A stretch of 64,000 nucleotides of DNA from positions 1 through 64,000 of the forward strand of contig JAYVNY010000191.1 in the NCBI GenBank assembly GCA_043758205.1. Reading direction: 5' to 3'. Position numbers and translations under genes: made by a program. The notes beneath the pieces were generated by a model that was not told the DNA's origin, searched no databases, and saw nothing but the letters and a program-made list of their open reading frames with translations. This stretch comes from JANNGC01 sp043758205 (GTDB taxonomy: Bacteria > Verrucomicrobiota > Verrucomicrobiia > Limisphaerales > SIBH01). This document shows positions 16,336-24,717 of this stretch, one piece after another; the first letter of the stretch is position 1, and the number at the start of each line of letters is the position of its first letter.

Positions 16336-16645
16336 GGGGCGGGAAGCATGGCTGAAAGCGCACGCGATTCGGCCATTGTATATCGCGCCCGGAAGTCCGT
16401 GGGAGAACGCGTATGTGGAATCTTTCAACAGCCGGGTGCGGGACGAACATTTGAACCGTGAAGAATTTGCCTCCCTGTTGGAGGCGCAACTTCTGGGCGC
16501 GGGCGGGCGCCGGGAATATAACGAAGCGAGGCCGCATTCCTCGCAGGGGTATCTGGCCCCGGCGATGTTCGCAGCGCGCTGGCGCGCTCCGGTCGGAGCT
16601 CCGCCACTCCCTGCGCACGCCAGCGCGCAAACCCAACAACCATGA
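16336..16645 (+). pseudogene. IS3-family transposase, C-terminal fragment
   Basis: In frame with the preceding fragment: HAIRPLYIAPGSPWENAYVE, SFNSRVRDEHLNREEF, then REYNEARPHSSQGYLAPAMF. This is the end of the rve integrase core of IS3/IS407-type transposases, including the last catalytic Glu in WENAYVESFN. The first two catalytic Asp residues and OrfA are absent. It marks the right edge of the debris field; the 190 bases to the next gene show no clear gene. Confidence 0.85.
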
Positions 16646-16836
16646 AACAAAACCCCCATAGCAACTGGATCAAAGATTGGGGGCTTGCCAGTCGATCCCG
16701 GCGGTTTCCAGTAAAGGTCGTCATGCTCTAAAAACGGGATCGAACATATTGCGATCAACGTGCCCCAAAGCTGTTCGTCCATCGGACACAATGACACGCA
16801 CACGCACAGAATGATTTTTGCAACGTCCTGACAGCT

Positions 16837-17961
16837 TTATTCTTTGAACTGAAAGATAATCACACGCTCGTTGTTGACGATGCATCGGTGCTGGGAGCGC
16901 AAGTGCTGCGCAAAACCAGCATAGTAATCCAACCACCAGAATACAGGCCACGCGAACACAATCATTTTCGCGCCTGCCCTTCGAAGGCGCTCACATTCGC
17001 GGATAGCTGTCTCATCGTCCGCGGGTCGGCCCCAATAATTCCCCTCTTTCTCAAGAAAGGGAATGTGGGGTCGGCCTCGCACCACCGCCCGCCCGCTCCA
17101 TTGGTTTTCATCTACGAGTATCCAATTTTGGCCCGGTGCAATCGCCGCTGTGATTTCCTCGGTCGCCCGTTTCAGGTCCTCTGCTTCAGGGTCCGGTTTG
17201 GAAAGAGAACTGGAAGAGCGCAGTTCGTGGATCGATGGGTTGATAAAATAATGAGTCGGGGTGTGGCAGAACTGTCCAACATCCTCGTACGAAAACTGTG
17301 CCAGAAATGTTTTAATGGCTGACAACTCCGTGGTTGTGGCCGCCTCTATCGCCAGTTGAGGTCGCTCGTCACGCAAGAGCTTGCTGGCTCCGCGAAGAAC
17401 CTCAACTTCCATCCCCTCAACATCAATTTTTACAAAACTTACCGCTTTGCCACGGAAGTCACGTTTCAGATCGTTAAGAACCTGGTCTAACGTCGCAATG
17501 GGCACCGCGCCCGATACCGGGATTGTTGTGCCCAAGTTGGGATGCACTTGGAGCCGACTTTTACCGATGTTTTTTTCTGACAGATCGGGAAGCACGACTT
17601 GACCAACGCCAGCCTCCGCTCCGATTCCCCCAGCCACGACCGAATAGTTGCGTATATGGTTTGCTTCGAGGTTCCTTTTGAGAATTGGAATCAGAATTGG
17701 AGCCGCTTCAATGGCAACAATATGATCCGCGAGAAATTTTCCAAAAAACACGGAGTGATTGCCAATGTTGGCTCCAACATCGACGAAGACCCCACCTTGT
17801 GGCCCCCGCGTTGCGATATGTTCCAGCAGGTCATCTTCGTAAAAAGTCCCACGCCGGGAAATATCCATCAGTATGTGATCATTGGCGGAGAAGCCTTCGA
17901 TATCGATGACCGAATTGGCGAATAAATTATCGTTCCAATGTGGCGTGTAGTTAAATCGCAT
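16837..17961 (-). CDS. FkbM-family methyltransferase with extra C-terminal domain
   Basis: 374 residues. The methyltransferase part (about 1-235) has the SAM-binding GGVFVDVGANIGNHSVFF, IVAIEAAP, and the FkbM signature VSFVKIDVEGMEVEVLRGA. After a charged linker a second domain of about 110 residues follows: NWILVDENQWSG, HIPFLEKEGNYWGRPADDET, and MIVFAWPVFWWLDYYAGFAQ. That domain has no catalytic motif I recognise, but similar segments are attached to glycosyltransferases. FkbM enzymes O-methylate sugars. Last gene of the glycan cluster, 9 bases after the preceding GT4 gene. Confidence 0.85.
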   Translation of the reverse strand: MRFNYTPHWNDNLFANSVIDIEGFSANDHILMDISRRGTFYEDDLLEHIATRGPQGGVFVDVGANIGNHSVFFGKFLADHIVAIEAAPILIPILKRNLEANHIRNYSVVAGGIGAEAGVGQVVLPDLSEKNIGKSRLQVHPNLGTTIPVSGAVPIATLDQVLNDLKRDFRGKAVSFVKIDVEGMEVEVLRGASKLLRDERPQLAIEAATTTELSAIKTFLAQFSYEDVGQFCHTPTHYFINPSIHELRSSSSLSKPDPEAEDLKRATEEITAAIAPGQNWILVDENQWSGRAVVRGRPHIPFLEKEGNYWGRPADDETAIRECERLRRAGAKMIVFAWPVFWWLDYYAGFAQHLRSQHRCIVNNERVIIFQFKE

Positions 17962-17970
17962 GGCGCTATG

Positions 17971-19377
17971 TCATTTTGGCCGCCATTTTTGCTCTTCGCC
18001 ACTTTTTCCTGGACCCGGGAGAACATGGCCGGGCCGACGTATTCGGTTCATTTCTCGCGAGGGTTGAAACTGTTCGATGGCATCGGAGTAGATACGCACC
18101 AACTCGTTGTTCAGCCCACGGATGTCGTAACGCTGCTCGACAAACTCCCGACCGGTGCGTCCCATCGTTGGCCACGCGGCCTGCGCGGCCACGATTTCAC
18201 ACATCTTGGTCGCGAGCGCTTCGACGTTGCGCTCGGGCACGGTCCACGAGGCGTTGGCTGGGGCGATGCCTTCGGGAAAAGCGCCGTGCCGGGTGGCAAT
18301 CACCGGCAAGCCGCACGCCTGCGCTTCCTGCAAGACCAGACCCTGACCTTCTTCATCGCCGTTCACGTTCACGCTCGTTAGCAGGAAAACGTGGGCTTGG
18401 GCGAAGAACTCTTTCACCTCCAGTTCACTCCGGCTGCCGTGGAGCGTCACGGCCTCGCCCAGGCCGAGTTCGCGAATCAAACCCGTGAGCTTCGCGCGCA
18501 AGGGTCCGTCTCCCACCAGATCGTAATGGGCGTTGGGATGAGTCGCGCGAAACCGGGCGAACGCGCGCAGCGCGTCTTCGTGGCCTTTGATCTCGACGAG
18601 TCGCGCGACGGTCAAAAAGCGAACGGTCTCGCCCGCACGGAGCGTGCGTTCGCGAAATTCAAACTCCCGGGGATCTAATCCTACCGGCAGCAACTGCAAC
18701 TTCGACGACGGGCACCCGAGCGCGAGCAACTGCTCACGGGTGTAATTGCTATTCGACAAAACCATGTCGGCGACCGGCCACATTTTTTGATAAACATCGC
18801 GCCCTTCTTTTCGCGGTACCGTGCAAAAGTCGTAGCCGTGAAAGCTGACCACGAGAGGCGCTTGAAATAATTCGCGGGCGAACCGAAACGCATTCGCCAC
18901 CGGACCGAAGTGCGCGTGCAAAACATCGAACCGTCGTGGCCCGCGCAACAGTGTGGCCAGGCGATACGCGCCGGAGAGGCTCTGCGCGCGGTAGCCGAAT
19001 TCAGATTTGTTAAGCACGAGGCGCGTCAGCGTGGGTGAAGAAGCGGCGCACTCTCGCAAGACAGGAAAGGCGTGGGCGAGGCGCGAAACGTTCGCCATCG
19101 GCTTTTCGCTTCCCGGCAACCAGGTCTCGCCGCGCACTGGCCGAACCGGCATTTCCCATACGACGCTCGCAGCGGGACCTTCAACGAACGTTGTTCGCTG
19201 CATCAAATCGTATTTGCGCACCGCGTCATGCACCACGCTCTCGTCTCCGCGGGCGTTGGCGAAGAGACGGACGTCATTGCCCCGATCCAGCAGGCCGGTG
19301 ATTTGTCGCAGGATGAATGTTTCCGAGGCGACGGGAAATGTGCCCACGAAAAAGGCGATGCGCAGCGGTGCGTTCAC
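17971..19377 (-). CDS. GT4-family glycosyltransferase (WcaL-like)
   Basis: About 468 residues from a GTG at 19377, which overlaps the upstream stop by 4 bases (GTGA). GT-B fold: N-terminal FFVGTFPVASETFILRQITG, typical of colanic-acid WcaL-type enzymes; the middle has FDVLHAHFGPVANAFRFARE and VVSFHGYDF; the C-terminal donor site has FLTVARLVEIKGHEDALRAF, YDLVGDGPLRAKL and the EX7E region EGQGLVLQEAQACGLPVIAT. It would add a sugar to a lipid-linked or polysaccharide acceptor in the cytoplasm. Confidence 0.9.
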   Translation of the reverse strand: MNAPLRIAFFVGTFPVASETFILRQITGLLDRGNDVRLFANARGDESVVHDAVRKYDLMQRTTFVEGPAASVVWEMPVRPVRGETWLPGSEKPMANVSRLAHAFPVLRECAASSPTLTRLVLNKSEFGYRAQSLSGAYRLATLLRGPRRFDVLHAHFGPVANAFRFARELFQAPLVVSFHGYDFCTVPRKEGRDVYQKMWPVADMVLSNSNYTREQLLALGCPSSKLQLLPVGLDPREFEFRERTLRAGETVRFLTVARLVEIKGHEDALRAFARFRATHPNAHYDLVGDGPLRAKLTGLIRELGLGEAVTLHGSRSELEVKEFFAQAHVFLLTSVNVNGDEEGQGLVLQEAQACGLPVIATRHGAFPEGIAPANASWTVPERNVEALATKMCEIVAAQAAWPTMGRTGREFVEQRYDIRGLNNELVRIYSDAIEQFQPSREMNRIRRPGHVLPGPGKSGEEQKWRPK

Positions 19378-20003
19378 GAGCGGAGTGAGAGTTCCTGAAA
19401 CACTTCCGCGTATTCGCAACGCCCCGCCATGACTCCGCGGTAGGCGTTCAAACCGCTGATGGCTCGCACGTAATCCCACTCGACAATCTGCGAGGCATGT
19501 TCGCGCAACGCGGTCAGCTTTTTCCCCATCGTGTCGCTGATGTTTTCGACATGCTGGTATTCAGCCATCGGGGTCCAGACTTCGTAGCCGCGCAGCGCGG
19601 GAGCATCGAAAGCCAGACCGCAAAGCGTGGCGCGGAGGATCGGCCACACGGCGCGATGATCCGGATGCCACTCCAGCGGGTGCGGCAGGTAAATCAGTTC
19701 CGGGCGCGTTCGCTCAATCACGGGACGTAATTTATCCACCGCGGCGGGAACATCGTCGCCCATCGTCCAGTCCGGCAGACGAAGAAAGAACGGTTCCCGC
19801 AAGGCGAGAACGCCACACGCAGCCCGAGCTTCGGCTTCGCGCGTTTCACAAGCGGCTTCGCGCGAAAGTTTTTTCAAGCCCAGTTCTCCGGAGGTGAGGA
19901 ACACCGCCTCCACTTCATCGCCGCGCTCAACGTGCCGCAGGATCGTTCCTCCGCAGCCGATGGATTCGTCGTCGGGGTGGGGCGCAATGACGAGGATGTT
20001 CAT
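19374..20003 (-). CDS. PIG-L-family N-acetylglucosaminyl deacetylase-like protein
   Basis: 209 residues from the ATG at 20003 (MNILVIAPHPDDESIGCGGT), overlapping the upstream stop by 4 bases. Zinc-site motifs: PHPDDE at 8-13 and the later HPDH in LEWHPDHRAVWPIL. Family enzymes remove acetyl groups from N-acetylated sugars. Position between two GT4 genes suggests it acts on a glycan intermediate or nucleotide-sugar-derived residue of this cluster. Confidence 0.9.
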   Translation of the reverse strand: MNILVIAPHPDDESIGCGGTILRHVERGDEVEAVFLTSGELGLKKLSREAACETREAEARAACGVLALREPFFLRLPDWTMGDDVPAAVDKLRPVIERTRPELIYLPHPLEWHPDHRAVWPILRATLCGLAFDAPALRGYEVWTPMAEYQHVENISDTMGKKLTALREHASQIVEWDYVRAISGLNAYRGVMAGRCEYAEVFQELSLRS

Positions 20004-21028
20004 GGATGAAGATGTGGACGCGTGGCGCATTCGTAGAGCCGCTCGTAACGCCGGGCCATGACGCTTGCGGAGAAGCGCGCTTCCGCGCACCGGCGCACGT
20101 TCGCGCGGTCGAGGGAAAAACATTTGGTCATCGCGTCGGGTAACGCCTCGATGGATTCCACCGAATATCCCGTCGTGCCTTCGTCGAGCACTTCCGCGAC
20201 GGCGCCGAGACGCATCGCGGCGACGGGCGTGCCGCAAAGCATCGATTCCGCGAGCACCAAACCGAAGGATTCCGCGTATTGAATTGGATAGAGCAACGCC
20301 TTGGCGCCACCCAGCAAGCGATCGCGCTCCGCTCCGCGAACGAAGCCGGCGTATTCCACCGTGCGCCCGTCAACGAACGGTTTAACCTGCTCGCGAAAAT
20401 ACGGGCTGTCCGGCCCCGCCATCACCAAACGGACACCAAGTTTTTGCGCCACCGCCACGGCATGGCGCGGCCCCTTGCCCGAAACAAAGCGTCCGAGATA
20501 GCACACGTAATCGCCGGGCGTTTGGTTGAACGTGAATTTCGCGAGATCCACGCCATGATAAATCACTGCTTCCGGCGTGAACTCCGGGAAAGCACTCCAT
20601 TGCTGGCGCGAAAGCGCGGTCACATGCGCATCCGGGTACTGACGCCAAAGTTTGGCGGTGTTTTCGTCGGGAATAATGTGGGTGGTATGAATGAGCGGCG
20701 GCACGGAAAGGCGCGACAACGGCACGCTCCAAAGATAAGCGTGGCTGTGCAGCACCTCGAAGTCGCGAGACCTTTCAACCGCGCGGCAGATATTCAGCCA
20801 CTCACACAGGTGCCAGTCATCCATCGCGCCATTCACTCCGTAAGTCGCGGGTTGTGTGGCTACGAGTTGCGCTCCCGCCGGCAGTTCGGAATCGGCCGTG
20901 GCGAAGACAGTGACTTCATGGCCGAGTCGCACCAGTTCCCGGGTCAGCAACCAAAGCCATGCCTCGATGCTGCCCGGCGAATCTTCGCGGACGGGCGCCG
21001 AGAGGGTTGAAATTTGGGCGATGCGCAT
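20000..21028 (-). CDS. GT4-family glycosyltransferase
   Basis: 342 residues from MRIAQISTLSAPVREDSPGS at 21028, one base after the upstream stop. N-terminal acceptor-side motif (EAWLWLLTRELVRLGHEVTV), mid LHSHAYLWSVPLSRL, donor-side YHGVDLAKF, YVCYLGRFVSGKGPRHAVAV and the EX7E-type ESFGLVLAESMLCGTPVAAM. Typical GT-B retaining enzyme of surface polysaccharide synthesis. Confidence 0.9.
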   Translation of the reverse strand: MRIAQISTLSAPVREDSPGSIEAWLWLLTRELVRLGHEVTVFATADSELPAGAQLVATQPATYGVNGAMDDWHLCEWLNICRAVERSRDFEVLHSHAYLWSVPLSRLSVPPLIHTTHIIPDENTAKLWRQYPDAHVTALSRQQWSAFPEFTPEAVIYHGVDLAKFTFNQTPGDYVCYLGRFVSGKGPRHAVAVAQKLGVRLVMAGPDSPYFREQVKPFVDGRTVEYAGFVRGAERDRLLGGAKALLYPIQYAESFGLVLAESMLCGTPVAAMRLGAVAEVLDEGTTGYSVESIEALPDAMTKCFSLDRANVRRCAEARFSASVMARRYERLYECATRPHLHP

Positions 21029-21029
21029 A

Positions 21030-22166
21030 TCAATCCAGGGCGGCGTCCAGGAATCGCGGCAGGACTTTTTCCGTTGAGAAAACTTCCGTCGCAAGACGGA
21101 GGGCAGCGGCGCTGTGCCGGAAGTAATCGCGGTTCACGTCGGCGATGGCGGCGACCGCGCCCTCGAGATCGCAAAATGTCACCAACCCTTCACCGCAGGG
21201 TACACACTTGCTGATGCCCGTTTCCTCCATCAAGACTGGCCGGCCAGCCGCGAGATAACAGACGCTGCGGTCGCTCACCCACCCGCCGCGCGTCGCCACG
21301 TAACCGTGTTTGGGCACGCCGAATTCGCCCCGCGAACTGCGGATGAAATCGCGATAGCTTTGCGGGGTGCGGGAAATAATTTCGCCCGGCGCGACCTCCC
21401 AGCCATGCGTCGTGAGGGTCTCTGGTTTCGTGCCCATCATGGCCACGCGAAACTTCTGCCCGGTGAGTCTCGGCAGGTCAAAAAATTTCGGGAACTCCTT
21501 GTCCCGCTGGCCATAGCCCGCGCCCTGATGGGTCGCTTCTCGAAATCCCTGCCAGCGAATGACGGACGTGAAGGCGTCGGCGGCGGTTGAACTCTGCGGC
21601 CATTCAACGAGGAACACGGGCGGCAGCGTAGGAATCCACGGTCCCGCTTCCGTGGGAACCGGGCAGTCGCTCGCGCCGATGCGCTGCCCCACCGTGAAGC
21701 GCCGCTCGCAACGGGCGACACCGTCAGCGATGCCTTGATCATCTTGGGCAATGCTGACTTGCGTGAAGCCGGGATCGACATCGAGGAAGGCGCGGCGCGT
21801 GGGCGCATTGTATTCCTCCCGCCACACCCAAAGCGGGACGGCGCGCAGGATGAGTAAATCCGCCGACGCGCAACGCTCAATAAAACTGTTCAGCGGCATC
21901 CCCAGTGAACCTTCGTTCGTGCGGTAAATCCATTTGCCGGCGAAGCCAAAGGGTTCCAGGCACGCGCGAACGTAAGCCGCGGGGTAATCGAGTTCGGTCG
22001 TCCACTCGTTCGTGTCCCAGTTGTAAACCCACGATGACTCGCCGCAATCTTCGAGGTAAATCACGTCGTGACCGAGCGCACGAAAGCCGAGCAGATATTG
22101 CAGAACGGCCCAGGCCTGTCCGCCAAGTCCCGAACGTCCGATGGTGCCTGCGACGATAATAGTCAT
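21030..22166 (-). CDS. Unclassified GT-B-like glycosyltransferase, paralogue 1
   Basis: 378 residues. N-terminus MTIIVAGTIGRSGLGGQAWA then ALGHDVIYLEDCGESSW; the C-terminal half has FIRSSRGEFGVPKHGYVATR, GGWVSDRSVCYLAAGRPVLM and EETGISKCVPCGEGLVTF. This is a GT-B-like layout (donor-side strand/helix and a Gly-rich loop near the end) but without the usual GT4 EX7E. Its neighbour at 22163-23338 is a clear paralogue. Starts with a 4-base overlap with that gene. Probably a glycosyltransferase by context; the donor is unknown. Confidence 0.65.
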   Translation of the reverse strand: MTIIVAGTIGRSGLGGQAWAVLQYLLGFRALGHDVIYLEDCGESSWVYNWDTNEWTTELDYPAAYVRACLEPFGFAGKWIYRTNEGSLGMPLNSFIERCASADLLILRAVPLWVWREEYNAPTRRAFLDVDPGFTQVSIAQDDQGIADGVARCERRFTVGQRIGASDCPVPTEAGPWIPTLPPVFLVEWPQSSTAADAFTSVIRWQGFREATHQGAGYGQRDKEFPKFFDLPRLTGQKFRVAMMGTKPETLTTHGWEVAPGEIISRTPQSYRDFIRSSRGEFGVPKHGYVATRGGWVSDRSVCYLAAGRPVLMEETGISKCVPCGEGLVTFCDLEGAVAAIADVNRDYFRHSAAALRLATEVFSTEKVLPRFLDAALD

Positions 22167-23338
22167 AGCCCGGCGCGCTGCATCAGACTGCCGACAACTT
22201 TTTCAGCGGCGAAGTGTTCTTCCGCGACTTCGCGAGCCGCACGGCAATGTTTCGGGTAGTTCGATTCGATTGCATCCACCGCTTCCGTAATGTCGGCCAT
22301 CGTGCGAAAGCCGAAAAGTCCCTCTCCCGAGCCGTAGAATTTGCTGAAGCCAGTCTCCTGCGTAATGACCGGCCGGCCCGCGGCCAGATAGCACGCGGTG
22401 CGATCACTGAACCACCCGGTGTTCGGGCGCACGTATTGATCGCGTGCCACCGTGAATTCGCCGCGCGACTGCGAGATGTAATCGCGGTAGCCATCCACGC
22501 TGGTCGAGACACCGATCGAATCAGCCAGCCGCCATTGATTTGCGGTCAGCAGTTCGCGCACTTCGGGAGTGACCCCAGCCGCAAGTTCGAACGACACGTT
22601 CGCGCGGCGCTTCGGCAGGTCGATGAATTTTTCGAACTCGCGATCCTTCGTCCAATACCAGGTGTCGCCCTGCCACTCGATGTTCTTACCTTTGTTGTGC
22701 CAGGTGGTGATGGTGTTGAACGGCGCGCCCGGTTTCGACGCTGCGACCGGCCAGAGGTCGAGCAGCACCGGTTGTCGTGTGGGCATCCAGTGGAAGCGCG
22801 CGTCCATGGGAATGCCGCAGTCCGGCCCGCCGATATTTTCGCCGAAGGTGAAGAGCGTGTCGTGCGCTTCGAGCGTGCGAATCATTCCCGCGTCGCCCTT
22901 CGCCACCTTGACCTGGGACACGAACGGGTCGCTCTCGACATAGATGCGGCGCTTCACCTGCAGGTGTTCGTCCCGGATTTCCTGTGCGCCGGTCACGTTC
23001 AAGAAGGCATCCGCTTCGAGATACAAAGCGTCCACCTGCGCCTCGCTCAAGCCGTAGCATTTGCCGTCGGGATATTTGCCGCGGAACGCCCATTTGCCGG
23101 CAAAGCCGTGTGCTTCCAGCGTGGGAACAATTGCCGCCAGGTTTCCGGTCGGGTCGGGCGAGAGATCGTTGAGCTTGGGGTCGTAAACCCAGCGTCCGGA
23201 ATCTTCGATGTAATAAACGTCGTAACCCAGCCGCCGCAGCGCGATGAGGTAATGGAGAAACTGAAACGTGACGCCCGCCAGCGGATACCAAAACAGTATT
23301 CCGAAAACGATGATCTTGCCTTTGGTCGGTTTATTCAA
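22163..23338 (-). CDS. Unclassified GT-B-like glycosyltransferase, paralogue 2
   Basis: 391 residues, starting MNKPTKGKIIVFGILFWYPL with ALRRLGYDVYYIEDSGRWVY. Shared with paralogue 1: the first GT-B strand/helix, GFAGKW near residue 80, SRGEFTVARDQYVRPNTG, WFSDRTACYLAAGRPVITQE and a final Ser/Gly-rich loop (YGSGEGLFGF). Overlaps the following gene in transcription order by 4 bases and its upstream neighbour by 8. The two copies may act successively on the same glycan or form a heterodimer. Confidence 0.65.
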   Translation of the reverse strand: MNKPTKGKIIVFGILFWYPLAGVTFQFLHYLIALRRLGYDVYYIEDSGRWVYDPKLNDLSPDPTGNLAAIVPTLEAHGFAGKWAFRGKYPDGKCYGLSEAQVDALYLEADAFLNVTGAQEIRDEHLQVKRRIYVESDPFVSQVKVAKGDAGMIRTLEAHDTLFTFGENIGGPDCGIPMDARFHWMPTRQPVLLDLWPVAASKPGAPFNTITTWHNKGKNIEWQGDTWYWTKDREFEKFIDLPKRRANVSFELAAGVTPEVRELLTANQWRLADSIGVSTSVDGYRDYISQSRGEFTVARDQYVRPNTGWFSDRTACYLAAGRPVITQETGFSKFYGSGEGLFGFRTMADITEAVDAIESNYPKHCRAAREVAEEHFAAEKVVGSLMQRAGL

Positions 23339-23933
23339 AATGCGCCTCCCGTTCCACCGGAGAAATTTCGCGAATCACACGCGCGGGATTTCCAGCCACG
23401 ATCGTGAAGGGTGGCACCGACTGCGTGACCACCGAACGCGCGCCGACGATGGAGCCTTCGCCAATCGTCACTCCCGGTAAGACGCACGAGTCGAAGCCAA
23501 TCCAGACGTTGCGTTCGATGCGGATGGGTTTCGCTTCGACTGCGGCGCAGGCGAGACGTTTTTCACGCGTTGGCACCAGTTTCATTTCTTTGCGTCGCTG
23601 CTCCGAATTCATCGGCACACGGTAGGTGTCCATCAACACTACGTTCCACGAGATAAGCGCGTAGTCGCCGATGATGACTTCCGCGTCGCAAATGATCCGG
23701 GCGCCATGCACCAGCGCGAAATCGCCGAGCTTCACGCGCGCGTGCGGCCCGAGATCGAACATGGTACCAAGATACGTGGAAGCGCCCCGGCCGTACTCCA
23801 CCGCGCGCTCGTGTCGGCTGCGGAAGAATTGAAAACTGAACGTGGTTTCGACATAGGCCGTGTCGTCGATAAACACGTTTTCGGGGATCGTGCCGGGAAA
23901 CCAATCCCACGAAAGTGTGCGGGCCGTGCTCAT
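23331..23933 (-). CDS. Left-handed beta-helix (hexapeptide) acyltransferase
   Basis: 200 residues from the ATG at 23933 (ATGA overlap with the next gene upstream). Hexapeptide repeats in VKLGDFALVHGARIICDAEV, PIRIERNVWIGFDSCVLPGV and TIGEGSIVGARSVVTQSVPP, ending FTIVAGNPARVIREI as in the NodL/LacA/WcaF group. Such enzymes O- or N-acetylate sugars. Same fold as the adjacent upstream gene but a distinct N-terminus. Confidence 0.88.
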   Translation of the reverse strand: MSTARTLSWDWFPGTIPENVFIDDTAYVETTFSFQFFRSRHERAVEYGRGASTYLGTMFDLGPHARVKLGDFALVHGARIICDAEVIIGDYALISWNVVLMDTYRVPMNSEQRRKEMKLVPTREKRLACAAVEAKPIRIERNVWIGFDSCVLPGVTIGEGSIVGARSVVTQSVPPFTIVAGNPARVIREISPVEREAHFE

Positions 23934-24505
23934 GGGGCGATCACCTGCGCTGGATTCCCCAACACGCGCGCCCCCGCCGGAACATCGCGAGTGACCAGCG
24001 AGCCTGGCTCCACAATCGCGCCCGCACCGATGCGCACGCCTTTCAGGATGGTGGCGTTCGGTCCAATCCAAACATCGTCCTCGATGATCACCGGCTTTCT
24101 GGTAACGACAGGGCGCGGGCGTCCTTGGCCGAGCGGTGAACAAGCGATCGCATCCGCAATCCGTTCCGCCGGCGCGATGGGATGAAAGTCGGTGTCTGTG
24201 ACCGTGGTATTCCAACCGATGAGCACGTAGTTCCCCACGATAATTTCAAGTTCGCAAAGCAACACCGCGTTGGTGAAGTAACAGTAATTGCCAATGCGCA
24301 TTCGCCCGCCCGCGCCGAGATCGAAATGCACGCCGTCCATCGTGCATTGCTCGCCAATAATCAGTGCTTCCGATTGGGTCGCGTGGAAACGCTTAAAGGC
24401 CAGGTCACCGGTGACGAGAGTGTTTGTGCCCAACCGGACGTTCGACGGCGGTATGCCATTCGCCCAACGTCCGGGCGCCGCAGCAGCATGGGCCAGTTCT
24501 TGCAC
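23930..24505 (-). CDS. Left-handed beta-helix (hexapeptide) acyltransferase
   Basis: About 191 residues from a GTG at 24505; TTG codons at 24523 and 24541 are alternatives and no Shine-Dalgarno decides. Hexapeptide repeats GRMRIGNYCYFTNAVLLCE, IIVGNYVLIGWNTTVTDTDF, PVIIEDDVWIGPNATILKGV and RIGAGAIVEPGSLVTRDVPA, ending ARVLGNPAQVIAP. Probable sugar O-acetyltransferase. First gene of the glycosyltransferase operon; 212 bases of apparently non-coding DNA separate it from the ABC exporter genes. Confidence 0.85.
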   Translation of the reverse strand: MQELAHAAAAPGRWANGIPPSNVRLGTNTLVTGDLAFKRFHATQSEALIIGEQCTMDGVHFDLGAGGRMRIGNYCYFTNAVLLCELEIIVGNYVLIGWNTTVTDTDFHPIAPAERIADAIACSPLGQGRPRPVVTRKPVIIEDDVWIGPNATILKGVRIGAGAIVEPGSLVTRDVPAGARVLGNPAQVIAP

Positions 24506-24717
24506 CCGACGGAAATAGCACAACAGACAAACCGCAGGCAACGCGCGCGCGAATTTAACTTCATGCGACAGAAGCGTGCGAGGGGCGGCGTGTCAGAGAA
24601 CACGGTGTTGCTCACGCCGCCCACGATGTTCGTCAATGACCGCCACTTCTATTGCACCGGACGATGAGCGTCTGGTTGTTTGTTCCCGCCGCAAAATCCA
24701 CGTTGTAAATGGCGCAG

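Noticed and set aside
16646..16836. Minus-strand protein-like stretch (SIPFLEHDDLYWKPP) before the FkbM stop
   Set aside because: Short, without a start or a recognisable family; chance reading in debris cannot be excluded.
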